From: Solanum dulcamara
Lineage: Eukaryota; Streptophyta; Magnoliopsida; Solanales; Solanaceae
Reading direction: 5' to 3'
DNA length: 64,000 bases
Assembly (NCBI RefSeq): GCF_947179165.1
Contig: NC_077244.1
Location: 77,484,144-77,548,143 of the forward strand
A program made the translations under genes and the position numbers. Shown piece by piece: positions 11,001-21,700 of this stretch. The notes beneath the pieces are model-generated. The model ran no database searches. It saw only the letters and a program-made list of their open reading frames with translations, and was not told the DNA's origin. Positions within the stretch are counted from its first letter, which is position 1. Every line of letters begins with the position of its first letter.

Positions 11001-13267
11001 TTGATACCAAACTCCTGACATTGTCCATATATTCATCTTCTTCTTTTTTCATATAGTATCTTGTGCTAGTTGTTTCTGGAGAAGTATCATCCTCTATTGA
11101 CTGAATTTGTTTACAAGTCTAAGAATTAAACTTTGGGATACTTGAATCCTCTCTCAATTCAGGATTTCTTGAAGTATAATAAGGATCACCTCCAAAAGTT
11201 ACCCTGCAAAATTTTTGAACCTATTCCACTGGGAGAGGGAGCTGGTGTTGGATGGATGAAAGGTGCTGATGTGGTACAAATACCAGAAGATTATACTCTG
11301 CTTGACCTGGTTCAAGTCGGGCTTAATTCTACTCATGCTGCTGTTGGGGTGGTAGTCCGTTTGAGGGAAGAATTATCCCTTGTGAAGGACGTGCCTGTTC
11401 TTATTGCAGTTGATCAAGTGAGAAAAACACTCTTCGTTGTGACTTTGCCTCTTGTTTCTGTCCTTTGAATCGTTCCTTGGATAGGGTTAATTTTATTTTT
11501 ATTGACATTGATCACATATTCCCTTTTCCTGATTTTTCTTTTGCTCATGGACAGTACAACAGTTGGTTCACATTCAGTGAGTATGAGGAGCCAGTAACTG
11601 TTCGTTCTTGCAGACCTATTCATGCTAGAGAACTTGCAACTGTAAGCTATTCTTTAAGTGTTTGAGAATATTGCTTCATAATTATTCACACAGTTCTCCT
11701 GCCTTTGTTTTCTTGGCGATCAGTTTATTTGATTTTTACAACAAGACAACGTGTTTATCCAAATACGCTAGCCTGAATGACCAAAAAAAAATGCTAGCCT
11801 GCTAAATTGGATCTAGGAGGATGTCCTCGGTTCAAGTTTATCCTGTGTATGCATCCTCTTTCTGCTTTCACATTTTTGGAGCCCTGAGAATATAAATGCT
11901 GAATGTTAAGAAGAAAATTTGGCGGAATAGCTGGGAAATTTTGAGGATTCATCATGAATTGGGAAGTTCCTATGGTGGCTGCCAATTTGAAACTAGGACA
12001 GCCTCAATAGACTTTACTTAGATGCATGAGGTGGAAAAGGCTAGTGACCTACGTAGTACTGTAACCATGAGTTTCCTCCAGTAGCAATCTATAGGAGCTC
12101 CATGGTCCCATATAGTAAGATCCTCCTCTATAGATCCCATGGACCCATTTAACCCATAAAGATTCCTTACTCGTTATAGTTTATCATAACAACTGTTCCA
12201 CTGAGGCTATATTCCTGTCCCTGCTGCCTTTGATGTTCAGACCCCTTTACCTCTTAGGATAGCAAACCTTGTCCCAAGAAACCAAGGCTACCTTCTTCTT
12301 CTCTTCAGAACTACCCCGAAGATAAGCCCTGCAGATCCTATCCACCTCTTTGAGAAATGCTTTGGGGCAGTATTCATCTGATTTTTGTTTGGCATGGCTG
12401 TGAAAAATCTTGATAAATTGTTGCATTTTGTCAAAATTATCTTCTTACTGTAGCTTGCCTGTTTAAGTGTGGCCACTGAATAGTCCCATCAAATGCAGGT
12501 TAATGCATTTAGGTCCATGTTTCACAACAATATGATGGTGGGTGCTTTCTCGCATTCAACTGCTGTAGGGAAGCTGCGCAAAGACTTACCAGATGTTCCT
12601 GCAGATGCCCGCATCAATTTCCCACGATATAGTGTGGATGAAGCTGCATCCGTTTGTCATTACTACCTAAGGTATGCTCATACCTCGTAAAGAAAGAGTG
12701 GATACCGAGGATTACTTGATTGAAAGGAAAAAGAGTGAATACCGAGGATTCTGTTGTCACCATTCACTCGCCACATAAATACTGAAGAAAATAGAACTTA
12801 GGATAGAACTGGGAAAACGTAAAAAACATTTGAATTATTAGAAAAGGGAAAGAAAGTGAACAATTGAATTATCCCCAAAAAAGGAGGAGGAAAAGGAATG
12901 AACAATTGATTCATCAAAAGGGAAACATAAAACAAATAAGCAAGGGAAGGAGAAGAACCATGGAATGGTCTGTTCGATAAAAGTTTGAACCATTTCTTTG
13001 AAGAAGACGAAAGAAAAAGAACTATGGAATGCCAAGAGAAAGAAGATAGAGTTATTTATTAGGATTTAGAACTTAGTTGAAGGTCTGCTTCATGTTATGT
13101 GGCCACACCACTGTTTAGTACTAACTCTCCTTGTGTAATTTTCTCATTCTGGCAGACAACGGCTCATTCAGCGTGAGGCATTTACAGAACAAAGCTGGAA
13201 GAAAATCTATTATCTGTCAAATGGAAATGGCGCAGAAATGAGATGGCTGGTTCCTTTCATGCGTTGA
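8075..13267 (+). CDS. DAP3: Small ribosomal subunit protein mS29 / DAP3, mitochondrial
   Basis: Seven coding exons join in frame to 450 residues: 8075-8424, 8633-8796, 10306-10517, 11163-11417, 11555-11641, 12499-12671 and 13156-13267 (TGA). The start at 8075 (MLRSILRTAATAA) gives an Arg/Ser/Ala-rich, acid-poor N-terminus typical of a mitochondrial targeting peptide. A P-loop GPVSCGKS lies at about residues 183-190 and a Walker-B-like VPVLIAVDQ at 319-327. GREWTHGGFFYKNP and the C-terminal WKKIYYLSNGNGAEMRWLV are recognisable mS29 stretches. In the family this GTP-binding protein sits in the head of the mitochondrial ribosomal small subunit; the animal homologue is also a cell-death factor. 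Intron 3 appears to use a GC donor (CAG|GCAAGA). The gene is convergent with the LURP-one gene. Intron 2 carries SINE fragments. Confidence 0.93.
9265..9420 (-). mobile_element. Possible tRNA-related SINE fragment in DAP3 intron 2
   Basis: The stretch includes GTTCGAACTCGTGACATG, which resembles an inverted tRNA B-box region, followed by GCGCTTAACCCACA. This pattern recurs in dispersed plant SINE-like repeats. Ends and tail are not clear. Confidence 0.3.
9795..9965 (-). mobile_element. tRNA-derived SINE (Au/SolS-like) in DAP3 intron 2
   Basis: Read on the minus strand it has a B-box-like GTTTGAATCCC, then CCTTGGTGGGTAGAGTTAC, GGTGGGAGGTAGC and GGTGGAATTAGTTGAG in the order I recall for a common Solanaceae SINE. 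Related fragments lie at 14818 and 20757. Confidence 0.6.
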
Positions 13268-13846
13268 ACCACAAAGAGTCGAACTTCAACAGATAACATT
13301 GAGATTTTAACGGTAAAATTATTGCATCTGTTAATACTCTGTGAATCTGGTCATTCTCAGTAACAAATAATCTGGGTGCTTTCTTGACCAACTCTCTAGA
13401 GAAAACAGTGAGGTTTACTTCTTGAATTTTTGCTCTGTACTCTAGGCTAGTTTAGGCATATATTGCCTGTGTTTGTATGCTTTGATATCCAGAAAATTTT
13501 CACCGATTCATATATACGTCATTACACCAGGCTATTGTTCTTTCCATTTTCTTTTGCTTGTTTCTTGACCTGGTGTGTGTATTCAATGATGTTGTAACTG
13601 CACAATATAACCTTCTGAATTTTTAGGACTTATCCTTGACGGATTTTAGATTTACCCTGCAAAGATTACACTTTTTCACCAGGCAAATTGTTTGCTTTAT
13701 CTTTTGAAATTTTATGTAGGAAAATATAAAATTGAAAGAGTCATATGAAACTTTAATGAAATTTGTTACATTGAAATAAAAAGGAATGACGGATTTAATT
13801 ATCTTTGTTACACTGCCATCCATCATGCTGAGAGTTTCAGCCTTTT

Positions 13847-15888
13847 TTATAGCCAAAATTTCCGTTTGTCAAAAAATATTACAACCAAAGCCACAACAAG
13901 GCTAAGCTCAGCAAAACCAGGAAATATGGTTACTCGAAATCTGTTCCTCAGAGTGAAATGCTTCCTGAATCCAAGCGTGTACATAAGACTAGTCTGCATT
14001 TAAGTACACCATAAAGCTGGTTAAAACTCAACATATGAAAGAGATGAAAGTTAACGTGAAAGCTATCCTGCAGATCTCAAGAACAAATGAGCTATAATCA
14101 GTAAGGCAGTAAGTGTGTGTATTTCTAAAGAGTTCAATCAAAACCTACACCTTCAAACACTACTCGTGTAATTGTAGTTCACTGTCATGTAGTATGGCTC
14201 TACCATGGAACTGAAATTATATGACAAAATGTCATAATGACCAATAACTAGATGTTATACCGCATAGTACTGGAAATATTCAAGTCCATGGCATCAAGTT
14301 AGGGGAGAAAGTCCTCTATTTTTTACCAACTGTACTGCGTAATGTATAGAGATTATACTAAAATATGAAATACAGGAAGTTAACTAGACCCAAGCATCAG
14401 CAACACACTGGGTAAAATAAAAATAGATTAAACCCTCTTTGAAGAATTCAAGTGTTTTATCATGCTATATTTCTATAGTCTCGACCTTGGTTATTTCTTT
14501 GACAGTTCAGCAGGATATGAAGTATGATGCACGATGTAAATACATGTAAGCTTTTCCCTGATATATTCGGTAGAAAATAGATGTTTATGTGGGACAAAGG
14601 AATGACGTCCAGGGTAAGGAGCACCTTCAATAGGAGGGGAAGTCATTTTTTCTACTACAAACATATTCTTCCTAACTAGAGAAAACACATTGAAATAGCT
14701 GTATCCTGTGTGAACGATTCCTAATGAAGCCCATGTTGGTCAGCAGAAGAGGCGTAAACCAATTCTAACCTCCAGTTCATTCAAAGCAGAGAATCATAGT
14801 AAACCAATTCTAACCTCCACTTTTGTGATATGGTGTCGGGCTCAACCTGTGCTCACCTCGACTTTTCTATTGAGTCCCTACTACCTTTCACTAGCATAGG
14901 TCCTGGATAACTCTATCATGACAATTTAACTTGCTATATAACTATAATAATACCTCAGCTACTATGGAATTGCCTTTGTAGATGGTGCAGGATCTCTGGA
15001 AGGCGGAACCTTTCATCTTAAGATCAGCCTCTGCGCCCTCACCATGTCCATCACCAAGGAATATGTCAAACTCTAGTTTAGTAAATGTATTTAGCGTCCT
15101 ATTCACACTGAACATCAACTCCTTTTCTTCATTATCACTTACCATAAAGCCTTGCCATGATCCTTTCTACAAGACAGGAAAGAAATAGCATCACATAACA
15201 TCTTAAGAGAAGATAAACAAGCATACAAGCCCTTCTCTTTGATCATTTTAAGAGATGATGTCGATGCATTAATACTATTTTATAGCAAAAAATATACATT
15301 CTACATTGTTATCACAAAAGAACCTATTGCACTGTCGCATAAGTTAATTCCTGATGACTTGATTAGCTTCTAATAGGGCACATAACAAGCAAGCACCATT
15401 AACGTTAAAATTCTCAATTTCCATTTGCACATAGAAATGAGTTTCCTTTTAGTTGTTGTTCTTCCTAATGTAAACAGCTAAACATTGTCTCAACAAATTA
15501 GATTCAGCAGCAGAGAAAGACAATGGAACTATGTAGTTTCTGACTATAGGCTTAGGGTTTTTCAAGTTTTTACCAATTAATTCTTCCTAAATTAAGCAGC
15601 AAAAACAGTCTTAACAAATTAAGGTAGCAAAAGAAGGAAACTTACAATTAATCGAACTAAGCGAATTAGGGTATTTTCCGATGCATCAAGAATTAGTTTC
15701 TGGTGATGGGTATGAGCAGATGAATTATTTGATTGACGACGGTCAACTCTGAAGAACAAATTGCCAACAGCATCGGTAAATTGGATGTTGCCAGCATCCC
15801 AAAAAGACTTATATTTCTTCGATATAAAAAGATCAAATGGGAATTGCCCGTCCGGCGGCCATTCATCCGGCGTGGTAGTGGTTCTCAT
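13847..15888 (-). CDS. LOR: LURP-one-related (LOR, DUF567) protein
   Basis: Three minus-strand exons join phase 0 to 200 residues: 15888-15646, 15166-14954 and 13993-13847 (TAA). The first in-frame ATG after an upstream stop is at 15888 (MRTTTTPDEWPPDG). FTDAVGNLFFRVD, KGSWQGFMVSDNEEKELMF, SAFQRSCTIYKGNSIVAE and the hydrophobic end RFRVTIFPGFAELSLVVALV are the successive strands and final helix of the Tubby-like LURP-one fold. Length is normal for the family. The founding member, LURP1, is needed for full defence against an oomycete in Arabidopsis; most relatives have no assigned biochemical function. The last exon is easily missed because intron 2 is nearly 1 kb and contains a SINE fragment. 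The order next to U2B'' and RDM4 supports a LOR7-type orthologue, from memory. Confidence 0.85.
14818..14925 (-). mobile_element. SINE fragment in LOR intron 2
   Basis: Diverged copy of the same SINE as at 9795: GGTGTCGGGCTC, GCTCACCTCGAC, CTACTACCTTTCACTAGCATAGG and GGATAACTCTATC occur in the expected order. Confidence 0.5.
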
Positions 15889-16114
15889 CAACCAGCTAAA
15901 TGAACTTAAATTGAAGACCAACTCTGTGAATCAATCTTGTATGTGAAGAAACCGAAACGGAAAATTTTGGAGCTAATGGTCGTAATGACTAGATCTCGCC
16001 CGCGGTTTGCTTCGACAAGAATTAAATTTAAAAAGTCTGAGGAATTTAACTTTATAAATTCCTTTTGGCAACAGGGAGAAATTTGTCAGCGAATATAGGA
16101 GATGGTTAGAAAAT

Positions 16115-16490
16115 ATTTTAAGAGAATATTGAAAATATACCTAAACTTGCCGGCATTAATTATTAGTTTTATCTTCAAACTATTAACCGTAAAACATTCT
16201 TTTACTTGACTAATTAAATTTAAATACACTCCTTATTTTATAACATGATTGAAATACACCCCTAAATTCTCGTCAAGTTTAGGGGTGTTTTTTTAACACT
16301 TATCTATATTTTTTTTATTAAAAGTCGCATCGAATTTGAGATCAATTGTTATGTCATGTGACAAATTGAAGATGTATTTAAGTTTAGTTAGTCAAGTAAA
16401 AAGTGTTTTTAAGTCTGTTAATATTTTGAGGATGAAACTAATAATTTGCGTGAAGTTCAAAGATATTTTTAGTACTTCACTTTATTTTAA
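16115..16490. mobile_element. Fold-back MITE
   Basis: The left arm (about 16130-16250, with AATTATTAGTTTTATC and ACTTGACTAATTAAA) is mirrored by the right arm (about 16370-16480, with AGTTAGTCAAGTAAA and GATGAAACTAATAATTT). The loop is about 120 bp and no coding capacity is seen. Confidence 0.6.
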
Positions 16491-16499
16491 TTTGAATAA

Positions 16500-17620
16500 A
16501 ATTAAAGAAATGTGACAATTGGACATAAATTTCATTTGGCAAGAAAGGTTTTTATGCCAAATAATAGCTGATTGAAAATTGAAATACTCATAAACTAGAG
16601 GGAGAGCAATTGTGAAGTTTCCCTTCGCATCCAAAGACTCTTCCGAGCATAAAAAGGATTGCATTCAAGGAATAAGACTGGAAAGTTTATTTTAATACAA
16701 ATATTAGTGATTATTTTGATGATTTAAACTCATGAGTTATAGATTACACAATAATTTTATTATTGTTTTAACACCTCTCTTTTGATATTTTTCTTTACAT
16801 TACATAACAATATTCAAAATAGCTTCTAAGAACGAAAGTAAAATTTGCGTGCCATTTGTTTTTTTCAATTTAATCATGTTGCTGATACATAATAGCAAAA
16901 CATTTTTTTCCTTAAACATTCCAAAAATTTTTAAGACAAATGCATTGATTTAATGATCTGTTTGAAAAATAAAAGTTGATCAGTGAATTATATTTTTATT
17001 TGGTTAGAAAAATACTTACACTTTTTGTTTAGTTGGAACTTACAAGGAGTTTGGTTATAGAATTTGAAGTTTTAGTTTTAAGTTTTGATTAGAAATCCAT
17101 ATTTGTTTATGAAAGCTGTTCAAAATTTTAACTTCAATGCCAATCACGATTTTAAATCTCAAATACTTTTAAATGTGATTTCAATTTTTTAAAAATGTTA
17201 AACTTAACTCATAAGCTTACGTATTGTATAATATGACCCATTTTAAATTTTTTTATAAAATTATGTGTATTTAAAAATTTATAATTATATTAATCGTAAG
17301 AAATTATTTATAAAAAGAAGAACATGCAGACATGCAATTGATTAATGCCGCACTTTATGATATATCAATATCTTATTTATGAAATATGATTTGCTAATTT
17401 GATAAGATTGTATAAAAATTATAATTTTTTTTGATAGTTTTTATAAATGATAAATTTATATGTTTACGAGTAAAAATACAACTTATTGACTTAACCAAGC
17501 TAAATTACCTATCAAAATAAAATTTCAATTTCTAATCAATTTTAGTTCTTACCGTCAATTTCCCAAACACATAATATAAAAAATATTTAACTTAAGTAAA
17601 TCAAATCATTTATATTTAAC
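16500..17620. other. AT-rich intergenic DNA
   Basis: No gene, RNA or well-bounded repeat recognised between the fold-back element and the pogo-like MITE. Confidence 0.4.
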
Positions 17621-17625
17621 AGATA

Positions 17626-18062
17626 CAGTAAAACCTCGATAAAATAATAATCTCGCTAAATAAATATTTTTCTCCGATTCCGATTTGAGCTAGTTATATT
17701 AAAATAATATTCTCGCTAAATGCATTAGATAATAATTAAAAATAAAATATTAAAGGCCCAGAAAAAATATAAAGTAATAATTACTAGAATACATCAAAAA
17801 TTTATATATATTTAATCAGTCAATAATACTAGACTAATAACTATTTCTTTTGTAAAATATGATTCTATAGTTGATTATTTTTTCTTTCCACCTAACCAAA
17901 ACGATAAGAAGACATTATACTTGAATTATGATTTTTAAATATCTAGCTTTTTTTCTTTCTTATGACACATACTACAAAATACTCTTTTATCGATAAATTA
18001 ATAATCTGAATAAATGAATATTTTTTTTCAATTACAAGTTTATAATGATTTTATACTCACTG
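17626..18062. mobile_element. pogo-like MITE
   Basis: It starts CAGTAAAACCTCGATAA after a TA and ends CACTG before a TA. The left part matches the inverted terminus of the remnant ending at 5476, including ATATTTTTCTCCGATT. The right end is degenerate, so the 3' boundary is less certain. Confidence 0.5.
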
Positions 18063-18172
18063 TATTGAGCACTTGATAAGGCCAAAAGTTTTGTAAAAAA
18101 TTAATAGTGACAATCGCGATAATTATACTCGACGGAAAGCGCAAAACATCGCCGTAGAGTTTCTTTCCGGCA

Positions 18173-18449
18173 ATGGCTGCAATTACCGAGAGTTCTTCTC
18201 TTCCTTCTAAGTATGGCCCTCCCGTCACCGGTAGGTCTGAACGGAAAAGGTTCCGATCTCGCCGTGACGCTTTACGTGAGTTTTAGGGCATTTTTACTGT
18301 CAACATTTTGGTACTTTTAGTTTATTCGGAATCATAAATTTTCAATTGATCCAGTTCTTATGCATCGACAGGGATAATCAATGAGAGGCCACTCAAACGA
18401 CCATTGCTTGATTTTGCTAAACTTTCGATCTCTGATTCTTCATGCAGAG
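18173..18449 (+). pseudogene. Partial duplicate of RDM4 exons 1-2
   Basis: Exon-1-like 18173-18275 has the same length (103 bp) as RDM4 exon 1 and starts MAAITESSSLPSK; exon-2-like 18372-18449 encodes INERPLKRPLLDFAKLSI, one codon shorter than its counterpart. Both keep GT/AG borders (ACGTGAG, GACAG, AGGTATG) and join in frame. Even the 5' UTR just before the ATG (TTTCCGGCAATGGCTGCA) is conserved. No exon 3 follows before the true RDM4 start at 18750, so the copy is truncated. It lies about 580 bp upstream in the same orientation and could supply an alternative promoter or first exons, or simply be dead. Confidence 0.8.
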
Positions 18450-18749
18450 GTATGTTATGCAGTAAAGGAACCAAAATATATAAAAAAAAATAAACATGAA
18501 AGTACGAGAACTTCCAGTATAAAAAAAGGAGTTTCCTATACTTTTAGACTAAAATCTGTTAATTTTTATTATTTTTAATTTTTAATTTTCTTCCAATAAT
18601 TGGGAGTAAATTTGACCCATTATTTCTCTCTCTGCTCATTTCCCTAAAATATGCCGCCAGCTTCATATAAAACATAAAAAATACTCGGAATCTCAATATA
18701 TAAGTCGAAGTGGCTGGCGGAAACATCGCCGCTGATTTGCTTTCCGGCA

Positions 18750-21700
18750 ATGGCTGCAGTCGCCGAGAGTTCTTCTGTTCCGGCGAAGGAAGAAAAGCTC
18801 GTCTTTGTTAGGGTTAAGAGAAAAGCTTTCCAGTCTCGACTTGACGCTTTCTGTAAGTTCTAGGGTTTTTCACAGTCAACCTTTTGGTATTTTCGGTTTA
18901 CTTGAAGCTTAACTTTTCAATTGTTCCAACTGCTGTGCACCGACAGGGCTTGAAATCAATGAGAGGCCAGTCAAACGACCATTGCTTGACTTTGCGAAGC
19001 TTTCAATCGATGAATCTTCAAGTAGAGGTTTGATGGTTAACACTTCTAATTTTTAATATGAGAGTTCGGACACTTTTTGAATTTACATATCTAAAAGTAC
19101 TACTTAAAACGCAGGTTGAAGGGTCAAAAACACAGCTAAATATCTCGGCTTTTCGAATTTCATTCATGAATTATCCGATACGAGTTTCCTCTGTGAGAAA
19201 TATTACCAACTGTTGATTAAATAAAACACAATTCAACTATCAAATGTTCCCTTTTCTTGCCTGAATGATGGTGATATTTCTGGTAGGAAAAGGGAAAGAA
19301 CTGATAGTTGAGCACATGATAGTTCAGATATGAAATTCGAATAACCAAGATACTTTAGTTGTGTTTTGGCTATTAACTCTAAAAAGTATTCAAAAAATGT
19401 TTGATAGAAGTTGTAGATAAAGACAAAGCTGGTTGATGGAGGTATAGCTCGTTGAATGTTATTAACGTATATGCTCAAATGAGTAATTGCTTATGTTGTG
19501 GATTCTTAATGTCTATTGTAGTTGAAGAGGCAACAAATGCTGTTATAAGATTGTAACACGGCAGGTGTTTCTATTTTTTGTTTTTGTTACTGTTATGTAC
19601 TAATATTTATTTTCAGCAGAGGAATTGAAGAGCAGAAAGGTACTTGTGCAACATGTGGAGACAGTAACTAGCTCAGAGGTCACTGTTGATATCGTGAAGT
19701 CTTTTGTGGTTAGTCTAATATATTCTACATTTTTAACTTTCTCATTTACACATCCTATTTAACTACTATTTGTTGCTTCGTTTGCATTGTTCATTTTGCC
19801 GGTGTTATTTTCCTTTCAATCCTGCTTTGATTTAACTTCTTTTGAGTTGAGGGTCTATCGGAAACAATCACTCTATCTCTCAAAGGTAAGGGTAAGGACT
19901 GCGTACATCATACCCTCCTCAGACCCCACTTATGGGACCTTACTGTGTATGTTGTTGTTACATGTACCCTTGAATTGTGAGAATTTTGTAGCACTTGTAT
20001 TATCAAGCCATACTTTTAGAAGGGTTTCTCAGTTGTGCGTGCAATTATTTAACTAGCTTATTTCTCGCCCTGATAGTAGCTACCATGAGTTTTCTAATAG
20101 CTGCACTTTATCAGTCGGCTCCAGCAGATTCTTCAGAAGTCAAAGAGAAATCTGAGATTAGGCGAAGTTTTCGGACAGAAAAGGTAAGCTCTTTCTTGAT
20201 TTACTTACAAACATGTGCAGAAATATAAAAGAAGTTTGCATCAACCAGAGCTTCATTATAATTGATGAATGCATGCACTTAATGTGATATGTGCAGAAAC
20301 AAGATCAACTACTTGCCAAGGCAAAGCAAAAGCAAGAGGTATTACCAGAGTTCTATACCATCAGATCTTCTTATGATGTAGTAATTCAATATTGTTTCAC
20401 TGTTACTATTACAGAGAAGATGGTTATACACAGCTTTCAGTTATATTGTGTTGTTTAATGTAGTTACATTTCATGGATGGAATCTTTCCTTTTGTACTAA
20501 GCTAATAACATTTTTGCCACACAGCATGTAACTTGCTATTCTATGTTTTACTTGTGGCATGCTTGTTTTCCTTTTTATCTTTTGTATTTATTTTACTGAG
20601 GTAAGTCATTATGTTGATGGAGAAAGAGTCATGTTGGAATGAAACAGAATTACTTGAAGGGGTTTGGTGTACTAATAAGAGAAATAATAATAATAGTAAT
20701 AATATTTACTGATAAAAAAGAAAAAGAGAGATAAATACAAAATTATATTCTTTTTTCTTATAACCGTGGTGTCTAGCTTGTGTGCACATCGACTAATTCC
20801 ATGGGATGCATGCCACTTTCCACCAGCAATCGTACTATTTTTTCTGAATGTTAGAATCAAATGGCGGTTAAGAATGTAATTTACTTGTTAACAGGGGCGG
20901 ATCTAGCATGTAATTAGGGGGTTCATCCGAACCCCCTTCGGCGAAAAATTATACTATTTATACATGGTTAAAATATTTTTTTATGTATAAATAGTAGATG
21001 TCGAACCCCCTTCGGCTAGTTCGTGTGTCTACTTTTTCAGATTTTGAACCCCCTTATTAAAAATCCTGGGTCCGCCACTGCTTGTTAATACCAAATGGCA
21101 TTCTTAACCGCTATCTGATTCTAACATTCAGAAGAAAAATTGAATACCAAAGGAAGGAAGGATGATGATACTTGAACAGATCTGATATTGATACAAGGAA
21201 ACAAAACTATCTATTGGAACAGTTTACATGACATTTGCATACTGTCTGAAAAAATAAGCAAGTGGAATATATTATTCATTTTTAGCTGATATATTTGGAT
21301 TGACCAAGGAAAAAAATGAAGAATGTTGTGGGGAAAAATTGATGAAGATTTTTTTTCTTTTAATCACCTTGGTGGAAGTGATCTGAACATTTTTTTAGTA
21401 TATCATAGCGCCGTCATAAGCTTCGATGCTCACTCTCAAACAAATCTTCTAACCTTTTTAACTCTGCATCTGTAGGTGCTTGTTGCTAAACCTAGCTTAT
21501 GAAGGTGTATTGGTAGTTAAGCGAATTCCACATCTGATTTGCTATTATTATATTGTATTCTAGAGGTTTGTGTTTGTGCTTGAATTCAATGACACGTATT
21601 GGGTTTTGAAGCTTGTGACGGAGGCGTCACTCTTGCTCTTTTCGTTATTACGGTAGTATCAAACTTGATTCATGCTATTAACCTTATGGTTTTAAGTGGG

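Noticed and set aside
20838..21138. MicroRNA precursor
   Set aside because: The hairpin arms flank a transposon with its own target duplication; structure is explained by nested repeats, and no known miRNA was recognised.
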